A stretch of DNA of 64,000 bases from Paenibacillus lactis (GCF_017873605.1 NZ_JAGGKI010000010.1:186001-250000); one strand, 5' to 3'. Counted from the first letter of the stretch, positions 26,893-36,271 are shown. A program made the numbers and translations. Notes: generated by a model from the letters alone, not told the origin.

Positions 26893-27693
26893 TTAACTGC
26901 CCGTGCTTTGGTATTTGGTCAAACCGAACTGCCAGAATTTCAAGCTGAGCGCGAGACAGAGCAGCGCGGCTCCCGCCAAAGCCGGCAGCACCCACCATCC
27001 CAGCTCGCCGCGAAGTATGTATAGGGACGGGACATAATTCACGAGTCCGACCGGAACGAGGATCAGAAGAATGGACGACATCCATTTCGGGTACAGCGTC
27101 AGCGGGTATTGGGCTGCGGTCCTTGCGGCGTCCTCCGTCAGATTCTGCAGCTCGGTGATTCGGGTCGTCCAGAAGCCGAAGGTCGCGGTAGCAAGTCCGA
27201 TCGAGAACAGGATGACAGCCCCGGTCAGGATGATGTATAACGTCTGCGGTACAGCGCTCCATCCCACCTGCCCGCTCCCCATCATGCCGCTCAGCGACCA
27301 CCAGAGCAGAAAGCCTCCTTGCAGCACTTCGCCAAGCATGATGCGGAATTTTTGCGGCATCAGCGCAAGCAGCACCGGCATCGGCCGCGTGAGCAGCTGG
27401 TCCAGCTCGCCGTTCACCAAATACTTTTCCAGATGGTGGACTTCATCAGCGAACGTCCGGTACAGCGTCTTCGATAAGGTCATCACCGCGAACAGATAGC
27501 CGATTTCGTGCATCGACCACCCCTGAATGGCGCCGAATTTATAGAGCACGATCGCGACCATCAGAAATTCGGAGATCTGAATCAATGCGGCCAGGATGGA
27601 AGCCAGCACAAAATTGAATTTGTATTGCATGCGGCTTTTGATGCTTGTACGTATCAGCAGCGCATACAGCGACAGCCAGGATTTTGCGGTCAT
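26893..27693 (-). CDS. ABC-2-type exporter permease (second of pair)
   Basis: A 266-residue protein with six TM segments of the ABC2_membrane_6 group; the block KYLVNGELDQLLTRPMPVLL is characteristic. Its ATG overlaps the stop of the other permease (ATGA at 27690-27693), with a GGAGG site just upstream. The ATPase gene follows after 17 bp. The two permeases form the membrane pore as a heterodimer. Confidence 0.85.
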   Translation of the reverse strand: MTAKSWLSLYALLIRTSIKSRMQYKFNFVLASILAALIQISEFLMVAIVLYKFGAIQGWSMHEIGYLFAVMTLSKTLYRTFADEVHHLEKYLVNGELDQLLTRPMPVLLALMPQKFRIMLGEVLQGGFLLWWSLSGMMGSGQVGWSAVPQTLYIILTGAVILFSIGLATATFGFWTTRITELQNLTEDAARTAAQYPLTLYPKWMSSILLILVPVGLVNYVPSLYILRGELGWWVLPALAGAALLCLALSLKFWQFGLTKYQSTGS

Positions 27694-28466
27694 CCTCCCT
27701 GCACCTCCACCTTGCGCCTCAAGAAGCCGGTCGCCAGCAAGCAAGCCAGCGTAAGCAGCACGCACCAAAATAACGTTCCCCACAAATAAGAGACGTTGCC
27801 AAAACCTAAATACAATCGAGTCGGAACATACAGCAGATAAGGGTACGGAGACCACCAAGCTGCCGTTTGCAGCCAGCCAGGCAGCCATTCGATAGGAATA
27901 AAGAAGCCTGCGAGGAGGTTGATCATCGCATGGTTGCCCCAATACAACCATGAGGATTCCGTCGTCCACAACGCGGATGCGCCGATGAGATAATTGATGC
28001 AGATCGATAAATAAGCTGCACCAGCCAGCGCAAGGGCTACAAATAGAAGATCCGATGCTTTTCCGGGAAGTTCCAAGGAAAATGCGAAATAGTACACCAC
28101 GTAGATCGGAATCGATTTGTAAATGAATTGATAAGCGATTTGGCCCCATTCCTTGGCCATCAAGTGGCTGAACAAATGGACGGGACGCATCAAATCCAGG
28201 GAAATATGGCCGGTTCTGACGGCTTGGGGAATGCCGAGGCCATTGGTGATGAAGCTGGAGATCCAGAGTGCGGCTTGGGTAAAGGCGATATAGCCGACCA
28301 TCCCTTGCGTTCCGTACTCTCCAAGCGCATGATCCGCACCGAGACCGATCCAGATGCACGCGTACATGAAGCCGAACATCGCGCTTGCGATATTGTGCAC
28401 CATGTGGGCCCCGCGGTATTGCAAATTGCGGGCATAGGCTTTGGAAGCCAAAGTGAAATAAAGCAT
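27690..28466 (-). CDS. ABC-2-type exporter permease (first of pair)
   Basis: A 258-residue six-TM permease of the same group, with HISLDLMRPVHLFSHLMAKEWG matching the conserved region of its partner. It is the first gene of the three-gene exporter operon. No regulator is adjacent. Confidence 0.85.
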   Translation of the reverse strand: MLYFTLASKAYARNLQYRGAHMVHNIASAMFGFMYACIWIGLGADHALGEYGTQGMVGYIAFTQAALWISSFITNGLGIPQAVRTGHISLDLMRPVHLFSHLMAKEWGQIAYQFIYKSIPIYVVYYFAFSLELPGKASDLLFVALALAGAAYLSICINYLIGASALWTTESSWLYWGNHAMINLLAGFFIPIEWLPGWLQTAAWWSPYPYLLYVPTRLYLGFGNVSYLWGTLFWCVLLTLACLLATGFLRRKVEVQGG

Positions 28467-28695
28467 GCAGCACCTCCGATAAGCATATTAGACGGCGGAC
28501 CCGTCCACTTCAGACAAGGCGAAAATGAGAGAAGGACACCATCATACCAGATCATTCCATAGATGGCAACCGCTAATTTGGGTTAGAAGCGTAAAGGATG
28601 CAAGCGCTGCAGAGAAAGTGGATTTAGCCCTACATATCTTGGAACAAGTTAGGAGAGGGTGCGTAATAAATAAGTAAGTGAAGGGGGCTAATCCT

Positions 28696-29130
28696 ATGTT
28701 TTTGATACTGCTTGGTATCATGCAAATCGCATTCGGATGGTATGCGTTCCGCAATCCGGATTCCGATTGGATGAGGATGCTCGCACGCATTCCGGAAGAT
28801 GTGGAACAAGACGACAGCGATTTATTTAAATCGCAAATCTACAGTGTAATCACTGCCTTTATCGGCGTGATTTTTATCCTAATCGGGCTGTCCTATTATT
28901 TTGATGAATTCCCTATTCAGACATTTATAACTTCACTTTTGCTGGGCGGCGCTGGAATTGCAATTGGTGTAGTTGCGCTGCTTCGCCCCGAATCCCGATG
29001 GTTCAAACGACGCGGGGAAGATGGCGAAGATATCGAACCCAGAATCTGGCTCATGAAACTTGCCGGCATTACCATGATCGGAATCAGTATCCTTACCATG
29101 CTCCTAAGCGCACAGCATCTCTTTTCTTAA
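28696..29130 (+). CDS. Small three-to-four-TM membrane protein of unknown function
   Basis: A 144-residue protein. Hydrophobic segments are at about 1-16, 52-70, 78-96 and 122-141, joined by polar loops (EDVEQDDSDLFKSQ and RRGEDGEDIEPR). ATG at 28696 has AAGGGGGC seven bases upstream. It stands alone, with no recognised family and no operon partner. Confidence 0.7.
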   Translation: MFLILLGIMQIAFGWYAFRNPDSDWMRMLARIPEDVEQDDSDLFKSQIYSVITAFIGVIFILIGLSYYFDEFPIQTFITSLLLGGAGIAIGVVALLRPESRWFKRRGEDGEDIEPRIWLMKLAGITMIGISILTMLLSAQHLFS

Positions 29131-29223
29131 CGGCTTCTGCGGCTTTAAGCCAGGTCCTATGGCAGCTTCCGGCTGCCGACTCCCTCTATGAATCTTCCAT
29201 TTCACAAACAATGTAAACACAAC

Positions 29224-29278
29224 AAAAAGGCCCCCGTCGCTCTTACCGGTTTGCAGCCGAACAAGAGATAAGGGGCTC
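29224..29278 (-). terminator. Long hairpin downstream of the LysR gene
   Basis: On the minus strand GAGCCCC pairs with GGGGGCC, with an inner CTCTT/AAGAG stem, followed by TTTTTGTTG. It closes the LysR transcript. The rest of the 29131-29487 gap holds an in-frame downstream extension of the LysR gene and no other gene. Confidence 0.65.
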
Positions 29279-29352
29279 TATCATTTTGTGCTGCCGCTTC
29301 AAATCTTGCGGCTTGCGCAGCAGCCGGGAAATCATCCACATCCGCTCTAGGC

Positions 29353-29487
29353 CTAATCATCTTTCGCTTTACGTTCCGATTGCGGCTCCGTCTTTTCAGC
29401 GCCTGGGCCTAATCCTGCCTCTGCCCCGCTGGTTATATTGGGATTAATCAAATATTGCAGCTGCCGGCACGGCTGGGGCTGCTCCAT
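29353..29487 (-). other. In-frame 44-codon extension beyond the LysR stop
   Basis: After the LysR TAA (29488-29490) the same frame stays open for 44 codons to TAG at 29353-29355. The translation starts MEQPQPCRQLQYLINP and ends in a polar tail EPQSERKAKDD. Its first twelve codons are a second copy of the last twelve of LysR (MEQTQAFRQLQ plus the stop). This looks like a former C-terminal tail cut off by a TAT-to-TAA change, or a tail acquired by duplication; it is probably not translated now. Confidence 0.5.
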
Positions 29488-29523
29488 TTATTGCAGCTGC
29501 CGGAACGCCTGCGTTTGCTCCAT
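29452..29523. repeat. 36-bp tandem duplication across the LysR stop codon
   Basis: Copies at 29488-29523 and 29452-29487 read, on the minus strand, ATGGAGCARNCNCAGNCN then TNCCGGCAGCTGCAATAN. They differ at few positions, one of which makes the stop (TAA) where the other copy has TAT. Confidence 0.85.
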
Positions 29524-30426
29524 CCGCTCTTGCTCCACCGGCTCCTGCAGCTCATTAAAATAGTCGACGAGAAATTGCCGAAACCGCAGCGCGGCCTTGG
29601 ACAAATACCGCTGTTCCAGCCAAGCTATGGAGAAGGTTCGGTGGCAGGAGGGAGATTCGATGCGCAGCATGGAATACGGCGGCTTGTCATCCCCTTTGCA
29701 TCCGGGCACAAATGCGAGCCCCAGCCCGGCTGACACCAGGCTGTTAAGGGCTGCCGGTTCATCCACTTCGCAGACGACCTCTCGGCGGATCCCCGCCGAC
29801 TCGCAAAACTCATCATTCATTTTACGGAACGGATGTCCCTCCTTGTACTCGATGAAGGCTTCGCCCGAGAGCTCCTGGAGCGAGATGCACTCGCGTCCTT
29901 CCAGCCGGTGTCCTGCAGGTACAGCCAGATACACCTCTGCTTGCAGGACAGGCATTTCCCGGATTTTAGCTTCCTCCAGCGATGCTGCTATAAAGCATAA
30001 ATCCACCTCGCCGTTCTCCAGCATCCCCACCATATCCAACATGGCATTCGGGGGAATTTGGACGACTCGAAAGTTCACCTCCGGATAAGCGGTACGGAAC
30101 GCGCCCAGCGCCTTCGAAAGCCGGTTTAAGGCCGTTGTCGCCAAGCGAATGCTCCCGCGCTCCATTCCCGCAAGGTCCGTCACTTCGCGCCGCCCCTCCT
30201 CCAGCGCCGACAAGGCGGTTTCCACGCTTTTCAGAAACGCTTTACCGAACGAATTAAGCTTAATCTGCCGATTCTGCCGGTCGAAGAGCGGAACGCCCAG
30301 ATCCTCTTCCAGGCGGGCAATCGTCTTACTCAGGGCAGGCTGGGCGATTCGCAGCTCCTTGGCGGCGTTGGTCATATGCTCCATCCGGGCCACGGTCTGA
30401 AAATATTGAAGCTGAAGCAGTTCCAT
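29488..30426 (-). CDS. LysR-family transcriptional regulator
   Basis: A 312-residue regulator. The winged helix-turn-helix is at residues 1-60 (YFQTVARMEHMTNAAKELRI, QPALSKTIARLEEDLGVPLF) and the effector domain runs from about 90 to 295. It is divergent from an MFS exporter gene and probably controls it. The last residues are glutamine-rich and encoded by a tandem duplication that also contains the stop. Confidence 0.9.
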   Translation of the reverse strand: MELLQLQYFQTVARMEHMTNAAKELRIAQPALSKTIARLEEDLGVPLFDRQNRQIKLNSFGKAFLKSVETALSALEEGRREVTDLAGMERGSIRLATTALNRLSKALGAFRTAYPEVNFRVVQIPPNAMLDMVGMLENGEVDLCFIAASLEEAKIREMPVLQAEVYLAVPAGHRLEGRECISLQELSGEAFIEYKEGHPFRKMNDEFCESAGIRREVVCEVDEPAALNSLVSAGLGLAFVPGCKGDDKPPYSMLRIESPSCHRTFSIAWLEQRYLSKAALRFRQFLVDYFNELQEPVEQERMEQTQAFRQLQ

Positions 30427-30458
30427 GATGAATCAACCTCTCTTTCCATAACCTTTAG

Positions 30459-30484
30459 TATATGAATGCATAACTTAACATATA
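30459..30484. promoter_or_regulatory. Dyad in the LysR/MFS divergent promoter region
   Basis: TATATG at 30459-30464 and CATATA at 30479-30484, separated by 14 bases, lie in the 119-bp AT-rich space between the two divergent genes. A LysR binding site is expected here; the dyad is a candidate only. Confidence 0.3.
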
Positions 30485-30545
30485 TTTTTATTTATTAACT
30501 ATCGATTGTAAAATAAATCGTAATCAAAGGAAAGGGGGAATCGAT

Positions 30546-31937
30546 ATGCACGTCGATCCCGAAAGACCCCATGCTAATCAATTGATACGCATTTTGGCGT
30601 TTACGATGGTTCTCTCATCCATGAGCGCAACGATGTTTAACATCGTCCTGCCTGAAATGAGCAAGGACTTTCAGTTATCCTTTGCGCAGGTCAGCTGGGT
30701 GTCATCGATTTATATGCTCATCTATGCCATCGGCTCCGTCATATACGGCAAGCTTGCCGATACGTATAAATTGAAAAATCTGCTTACGTTCGGCTTGCTG
30801 CTGTTCTTCGTCGGCTCCATGGTCGGTTTGGCATCGCAGGCTTACTGGATGGTGCTTCTCGGCCGCATCCTGCAAGCCTCCGGCGCTGCGGTCATCCCCG
30901 CCACCGCGATGATTATTCCGGTACGTTACTTTCCGGCGGAGACCCGCGGTCGGGCGCTCGGGATTACCGCTACGGGACTCGCAATCGGCAGCGCCATCGG
31001 CCCGATCGTATCGGCGCTCATGGTAAGCGTGTTTCATTGGCGTTGGCTGTTCTTCATCCCGCTAGTCATCTTGTTTACGCTCCCGTTGTACCGTAAATAT
31101 TTGGGCGATGAGCAGGGGCAGGGCGGCAAGATTGACTGGCTTGGCGGCGGTCTGCTCGCCGGAACGGTTGCCCTGCTGCTGCTGGCCGTTACCCAAGGCG
31201 GCTGGATCTATGCCACAGGCAGCCTCATCCTGTTCATTCTATTCATGATTCGCATCAAAGCGGCTAAGGCGCCATTCGTCCAGCCCCGCCTGTTCCGCAA
31301 CGCCGGCTACTCCGTCGGCTTAACGCTCGGCGTATTCATTGTGAGCATCGGCTACGCCCTTCCGTTTTTGACGCCTCAGCTGCTCGCCGACGTTCATCGG
31401 CTTGAGCCTGGCTGGATCGGATTCATTATGGTACCGGGTGCCGTCGTTACGGCATTTCTTGGGCGGACCGGAGGCAAACTGGCGGATACGAAAGGAACCT
31501 CTTACCTGTTCTATGCCGCTTCATCGCTGCTTATCGCCGGATTTGTGCTGCTGTCCTCCTTCGCCTGGGTGTCCCCGATTGGGATCGCGTTGATTCTGAT
31601 TCTCGGCAATGTCGGACAAATGTTCATGCAAATTTCGCTGTCGAAGACGATCTCACTGTCCTTGCCGAAAGAGCAGACCGGGGTCGGCATGGGACTGTTC
31701 TCCCTGCTGAACTTTCTATCGGGAGCGATCGCCACGGGGATCTACGGGAAGGCTGTTGATGTAGGAGCCACGCATGCCTGGAATCCGCTCAATACAGACC
31801 AAGGCGCTTCCACCTACAGTAACATCTATGTCATTCTGGCGGCTGTGCAGCTCGGCATCCTGCTGCTGTACGCCGTTCAGTTCGGACGGAACGCCCGGCG
31901 TACTCCGGAGCTTCAGGCGACAGGATCCAAGGGATAA
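30546..31937 (+). CDS. MFS multidrug/tetracycline-type exporter (14-TM, DHA2)
   Basis: A 463-residue drug:H+ antiporter. Family motifs include GKLADTYKLKNLL (motif A), LGRILQASGAAVIPATAMII (motif B-like) and RGRALGITATGLAIGSAIGP (motif C). The overall layout resembles TetA(L)/Bmr3/LmrB. GGAAAGGGGG lies before the ATG at 30546. The divergent LysR gene is its likely regulator. The drug specificity cannot be predicted. Confidence 0.88.
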   Translation: MHVDPERPHANQLIRILAFTMVLSSMSATMFNIVLPEMSKDFQLSFAQVSWVSSIYMLIYAIGSVIYGKLADTYKLKNLLTFGLLLFFVGSMVGLASQAYWMVLLGRILQASGAAVIPATAMIIPVRYFPAETRGRALGITATGLAIGSAIGPIVSALMVSVFHWRWLFFIPLVILFTLPLYRKYLGDEQGQGGKIDWLGGGLLAGTVALLLLAVTQGGWIYATGSLILFILFMIRIKAAKAPFVQPRLFRNAGYSVGLTLGVFIVSIGYALPFLTPQLLADVHRLEPGWIGFIMVPGAVVTAFLGRTGGKLADTKGTSYLFYAASSLLIAGFVLLSSFAWVSPIGIALILILGNVGQMFMQISLSKTISLSLPKEQTGVGMGLFSLLNFLSGAIATGIYGKAVDVGATHAWNPLNTDQGASTYSNIYVILAAVQLGILLLYAVQFGRNARRTPELQATGSKG

Positions 31938-32043
31938 CGGCAGCGCTGGAGCAGCCGGCCACACCAAATACGCTGCTCGGATTGTTCCTTCAATTGCAAA
32001 CGGACTGCGCAGGATAGGACTAGTGTAACCGTCAAAAAGCATT

Positions 32044-32107
32044 AAAAAAATACCACCGGATGCTTAGAGCGAATATAGTACTTCGCCCTTTAACGTCCGG
32101 TGGTATT
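32044..32107 (-). terminator. Terminator of the heterodimeric ABC exporter operon
   Basis: A perfect 12-bp stem (AATACCACCGGA at 32049-32060, TCCGGTGGTATT at 32096-32107) with a 35-base loop is followed on the minus strand by seven Ts. Confidence 0.85.
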
Positions 32108-32174
32108 GCTGTTGCTGTTGCTGTGTGCTTTTTGAACCTGTATTCGCATCGTTCGCAGACTGCACGCAGAGCCT

Positions 32175-34037
32175 TTACATTGCCGCCCGCTTCAATTGGC
32201 TGTGATACAGCTCGCTGTAGAAGCCGCCCTGCTTCAGCAGCTCGTCATGGGTGCCCTGCTCCATCAGGCGCCCGTCCTTCAGCACGAGAATCCGGTCTGC
32301 CGAGCGGATCGTATTAAGACGGTGCGCGATGACAAAGCTTGTTCTCCCCTTCATCAAGCGCTGCAAGCCCTCCTGGATTTTGATCTCCGTGACGGTATCA
32401 ATGCTGCTCGTCGCTTCATCCAGCACCAGCATCGAGGGATTGGCCAAGATCGCACGCGCGATCGCAAGCAGCTGCTTCTGTCCCTGGCTGATTCCGCTTC
32501 CGTCCGGCTTAAGCATTTTGTCATAGCCGTCCTTCATCCGCATAATAAAGGAATGCGCATTCGCCAGCTTGGCTGCCTCTTCGACCTCTTCGTCGGTCGC
32601 ATCCAGCCGTCCGAAGCGGATATTCTCCCGGATGGTTCCCTGGAATAGGAATGAATCCTGGAGCACGAAGGCCATTTGCGAACGCAGACTCTCCCTGCGT
32701 ATGGTGGACAGGTCCCGGCCGTCCAGCGCAATCCGGCCGCTGTCCGGATCATAGAAGCGGGACAGCAGCTGGATCAGGGTTGTCTTGCCGGCGCCTGTCG
32801 GGCCGACAAGCGCGATCATCTCGCCGGGCTTGGCCTCGAAGCTGATGCCTTCCAGCGTGTCCCCTCCTTTTTCATAAGAGAACGAAACATTCTCGAAGGC
32901 TACGGCCCCGTCGACATGCGTTAACGTAACGGCTGCCCCTTCATCCTTCGCCTCGACTTCCTCGTCCAGCACTTCGAATACCCGCTCTGCCCCTGCAATC
33001 GCCGACAGCAGCGTATTCCACTGGTTCGCCAAATCGTTCAGCGGTCTTGTGAACTGTCTGGCATAGCTTTCGAAGATAATGATCGTGCCGATCGAAATAT
33101 AGCCCTTGATGGCCATAATGCCGCCGATTCCCGCTACGATCGCAAAGCTGAGGTTGTTCAATCCGTTCATCAGCTTCGGAATGAAGCCGGAAATGCTCTG
33201 CGCCCAGAAGCCGGACAAACGAATCCGCTTGTTGCGCTCATTAAATCCCCGGATTACCCGCTCTTCCTGGGAGAACGCTTTGATCACCCGCTGGCCGGAC
33301 AGCGTTTCCTCGATATAGCCGTTCAGATCGCCGAGATTGCGCTGGCGCTCCTTGAACAGCGGCCCCGTCCGCCGGGTGATCCAGCGCATCCCCAGCACCA
33401 TGAGCGGAACGACCAGGAATGTCAGCAGCGTCAGCAGCGGACTGAGCCACAGCATGACGGTCAGCGTTCCGACCAGCGTCAGCACGCTCGAGAAGATTTG
33501 AATGGCCGAGCTGTTCAGCGTCGAGCTGACATTCTCGATATCATTGGTCAGACGGCTCATAATTTCGCCCTGCTGCCGTTTGCCGTAGAACGGAATCGGC
33601 AGCCGGTGCAGATGCGTGAACAATTCCATGCGCATCCGGTATACGGTCTCCTGGGCGATCCCGATCATCCAGACGTTATGAAGCCAGGTCGTCAGGGCCT
33701 GCAGAATGTAGACGGCTGCCAAGCCGATCAGGAAGTAAATCCAGCCCGAATCGTAGGGGGCCTCGTCCGGCCCTTTCAGACTGACCAAGAACTCATCCAC
33801 GCCGATCCCAAGCAGATAAGGGCCCAGGAGGGACAGTCCCGAGCTTAGCATGACCATCAGCAGCACCAAAGCCAGCTTGCCCTTGCGCCGGGCAAGATAG
33901 GACCAGATTCTGGCCAGCGTGCCTGACATGTTTTTGGCCTTTGCCTTCGGTTTGCGGCCTGACGCGCCATCCGTTCCTTTCCCCAAATCCAGCTCAGGTC
34001 TCGGATGGCGGAACGGTTCAATGAATGCCTTGAGCAT
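32175..34037 (-). CDS. Heterodimeric ABC multidrug exporter, BmrD/YheH-like subunit
   Basis: A 620-residue half-transporter: a basic cytoplasmic N-terminal stretch (GRKPKAKAKN), six TM helices (about 60-345) and an ATPase domain. Walker A is GPTGAGKTT and Walker B VLDEATSSID with the catalytic Glu, but the signature is ISQGQKQLL instead of LSGGQ. Together with its partner this makes one normal and one degenerate ATP site, as in B. subtilis BmrC/BmrD. ATG 34037 has GGAGAGGAGG upstream and lies inside the end of the partner gene (20-bp overlap). Confidence 0.87.
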   Translation of the reverse strand: MLKAFIEPFRHPRPELDLGKGTDGASGRKPKAKAKNMSGTLARIWSYLARRKGKLALVLLMVMLSSGLSLLGPYLLGIGVDEFLVSLKGPDEAPYDSGWIYFLIGLAAVYILQALTTWLHNVWMIGIAQETVYRMRMELFTHLHRLPIPFYGKRQQGEIMSRLTNDIENVSSTLNSSAIQIFSSVLTLVGTLTVMLWLSPLLTLLTFLVVPLMVLGMRWITRRTGPLFKERQRNLGDLNGYIEETLSGQRVIKAFSQEERVIRGFNERNKRIRLSGFWAQSISGFIPKLMNGLNNLSFAIVAGIGGIMAIKGYISIGTIIIFESYARQFTRPLNDLANQWNTLLSAIAGAERVFEVLDEEVEAKDEGAAVTLTHVDGAVAFENVSFSYEKGGDTLEGISFEAKPGEMIALVGPTGAGKTTLIQLLSRFYDPDSGRIALDGRDLSTIRRESLRSQMAFVLQDSFLFQGTIRENIRFGRLDATDEEVEEAAKLANAHSFIMRMKDGYDKMLKPDGSGISQGQKQLLAIARAILANPSMLVLDEATSSIDTVTEIKIQEGLQRLMKGRTSFVIAHRLNTIRSADRILVLKDGRLMEQGTHDELLKQGGFYSELYHSQLKRAAM

Positions 34038-35763
34038 GCTTCCCGGCCTCCTCTCCATATTGGGACTCATAGATACGGCGATACAGCGGAGAGCTTTCCA
34101 TCAAGGTTTCATGGTTCCCTTTTCCGATGAGACGCCCATCGTCGAGCAGCAGAATGAGATCGGCCGAAGTCGTGGAGCTGATCTTCTGCGTAATGATAAA
34201 CGTCGTGCAGGATAGATCCTTCAGCGCATCCAGCAGCGCCGCTTCGGTACGCACATCCAGCGCGCTCGTGCTATCGTCCAGGATGAGAATTGCCGGCTTG
34301 CGGACAAGCGCCCTGGCAATCGACAGCCGCTGCTTCTGGCCGCCCGACAGATTGACCCCGCGCTGACCGAGCATCGTGTCATATCCGCTCGGCAGCCGTT
34401 CGATCGTATCGTGAATTTGCGCGCGCCTCGCAGCCTCCTGAATCTCCTCCAGCGTGGCGTCTTCACGGCCCCAGGCGATATTCTCCCGCACCGTGCCCGA
34501 GAACAGCAGAACCTCCTGCGGAACATAACCGATGCTGCCGCGAAGATGATCGGCCAAGATCGAGCCGACATCCATGCCGTCCACCTTAACCGTGCCCTGA
34601 TCCGGCTCATACAGCCTCGGAATGAGCTGAACGAGAGAGGATTTACCGGAGCCGGTCGCCCCCATGATCGCAATGCGCTCACCTGCCCGGGCCCGGAAGG
34701 ATATATCCGTCAGCACATCGATATCGCTCCCGGGATAGCTGAAGCTGACTTGCTCAAACTCGACGGCCCCTTCGATCCGCTTCATTGCGGATCGTTGGCC
34801 GTTCTCCTGATCGGCTTCCCGGTCTTCCGTCTGCAGAACCTCCTGCGCCCGCTGCGCGGAGGCGCGTCCGCGGGAGAACGCGACCACGATCCAGGACAGC
34901 GCCGACATCGCTCCGATGCAGCGAAGAGAGTAGTTGATGACGGCAACCACTTCGCCGACGCTTGCGCTTCCCGCCGCGATATCGCTGCGTCCGAACCACA
35001 GCACGGCCATAATTCCGGCGTTCATCACGAGCAGGATGAAGGGCATCGTGATCTCCGTAAGCCGCAGCGTCGACACGGTCGTGCTCATCAGCTCGTCCGA
35101 CGTCCGGGCAAAGCGTTGAATCTCGTGCCCCATGCGAACGAACACGCGAATCAGGCGGATGCCGGTCAGATTCTCCTGGATGACGCCGTTGACGGCGTCC
35201 AGCTTCTGCTGTACGGTACGGAACGCATCGGCTGCCCGTCTCATCATCCAGGCGATAAAGATGAACAATGCCGGAACCGTTAGCACCAGCAGCACGCCCA
35301 GCTTTACATTGACGACCAGCGCCATGATAATGCTTCCCGTCACCAGCAGCGGCACGCGGCTCATGAACCGCAGCGCCATGAACACGGTCTCCTGGATTTG
35401 GGTCACGTCTCCCGTCAGCCTCGTTATAAGCGAGGAGGTGGCGAACCGGTTAAACAACGAATAGGAGAAGGATTGAACCTTGTCATACAGCTTGTCCCGA
35501 AGATCATAGCCCAGCCCCTGGCTCGTATGCGCGGCAAAGAAGGAGCTCGCAATGCCGGCAATGAAAGCGATGCCAGCACTGCCCAGCAGGACGCCTCCCC
35601 ACATCCATACGACCGGGAGATCTCCTTTCTGGATGCCGTCGTCGATAATTTTGGAGATGAGCAGCGGCTGAATCAGCTCCACGGTAAGCTCGATCAGCAT
35701 CATGACGAGTGCGGCAATCGCGGCAACGCGGTATTTTTTCAAAATCGAGAAGACCATTCCCAT
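34018..35763 (-). CDS. Heterodimeric ABC multidrug exporter, BmrC/YheI-like subunit
   Basis: A 581-residue half-transporter with six TM helices and an ATPase domain. Walker A is GATGSGKSS and the signature LSGGQKQRL is canonical, but Walker B reads LILDDSTSALD: the catalytic Glu is replaced by Asp. This is the degenerate half expected to pair with the BmrD-like protein. ATG 35763 (MGMVFSILKKYR) has GGAGGAATTGCTT upstream; an ATG at 35805 and the open frame to 35841 are less likely. A TATAAT at 35874-35879 (minus strand) could be its -10 box. Confidence 0.87.
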   Translation of the reverse strand: MGMVFSILKKYRVAAIAALVMMLIELTVELIQPLLISKIIDDGIQKGDLPVVWMWGGVLLGSAGIAFIAGIASSFFAAHTSQGLGYDLRDKLYDKVQSFSYSLFNRFATSSLITRLTGDVTQIQETVFMALRFMSRVPLLVTGSIIMALVVNVKLGVLLVLTVPALFIFIAWMMRRAADAFRTVQQKLDAVNGVIQENLTGIRLIRVFVRMGHEIQRFARTSDELMSTTVSTLRLTEITMPFILLVMNAGIMAVLWFGRSDIAAGSASVGEVVAVINYSLRCIGAMSALSWIVVAFSRGRASAQRAQEVLQTEDREADQENGQRSAMKRIEGAVEFEQVSFSYPGSDIDVLTDISFRARAGERIAIMGATGSGKSSLVQLIPRLYEPDQGTVKVDGMDVGSILADHLRGSIGYVPQEVLLFSGTVRENIAWGREDATLEEIQEAARRAQIHDTIERLPSGYDTMLGQRGVNLSGGQKQRLSIARALVRKPAILILDDSTSALDVRTEAALLDALKDLSCTTFIITQKISSTTSADLILLLDDGRLIGKGNHETLMESSPLYRRIYESQYGEEAGKHAQGIH

Positions 35764-35976
35764 AAGCAATTCCTCCGAAGCCGAAGACCGGGATGTTCGA
35801 TTCATGATGATGTTCCCACCAGGGTCTTCCTGTAGTCGCAAATTTTGTTTCGTATCAGAGCTCGAATATGTACATTATAATATAATTTCACCCGGAACTA
35901 GCCCGCTGAACGAAAAAATATGGCATTCATTTCTTTGGCGACAGGAGCCAGCAGTCAAATCATGAGACGAACAACG

Positions 35977-36015
35977 AAAAAAAGCGCTCTTCTCTTTATA
36001 GAAAAGAAGCGCTTT
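35977..36015 (-). terminator. Terminator of the C45-hydrolase transcript
   Basis: Stem AAAGCGC...GCGCTTT with further TCTT/AAGA pairing (35981-36015), followed on the minus strand by seven Ts. It lies upstream of the probable -10 box of the ABC exporter operon. Apart from it, the possible -10 box and the small broken gene at 36063-36271, nothing is seen in the 35764-36295 gap. Confidence 0.75.
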
Positions 36016-36062
36016 AATTTCACTATGATAACCGCCGGTTACCGCATGGTTCCCGCTTCCCT

Positions 36063-36271
36063 TCATGGTTCCATGAAAGCCGCTCTATCCTCCGGCGTCA
36101 GTTTCGAGACTAATGCCGACGGGGCCCGTTCCGTATAGCTGACCGATTGAACGATCCACCGTCCCTCCACCATCGCGTATGCGGCCGTAGCAGGCCTTCA
36201 TCCCGGTGACGATGCTCACTGGTCCCCTTATCCGGGTCACTGCCTGACAATACCGTAAAGTAAGGATCCAT
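36063..36271 (-). pseudogene. Possible small frameshifted gene behind the C45 hydrolase
   Basis: On the minus strand an ATG at 36271, 25 bases after the hydrolase stop and preceded by GAGAGAGG, opens a protein-like start (MDPYFTVLSGSDPDKGTSEH). The frame decays in composition after about 30 codons, while another frame from about 36197 gives a plausible C-terminus (YAMVEGRWIVQSVSYTERAP, ending FMEP at 36063). One frameshift would join them into a protein of about 68 residues. No family is recognised, so this may be chance. Confidence 0.3.

Noticed and set aside
26876..27301. A 142-codon N-terminal extension of the ABC-2 ATPase
   Set aside because: The extra frame overlaps the permease gene in another frame, has no domain, and a good start exists at 26875.
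35977..36015. Attenuator controlling the heterodimeric ABC exporter
   Set aside because: A TATAAT at 35874-35879 lies between the hairpin and the exporter gene, so the hairpin most simply terminates the upstream hydrolase transcript.
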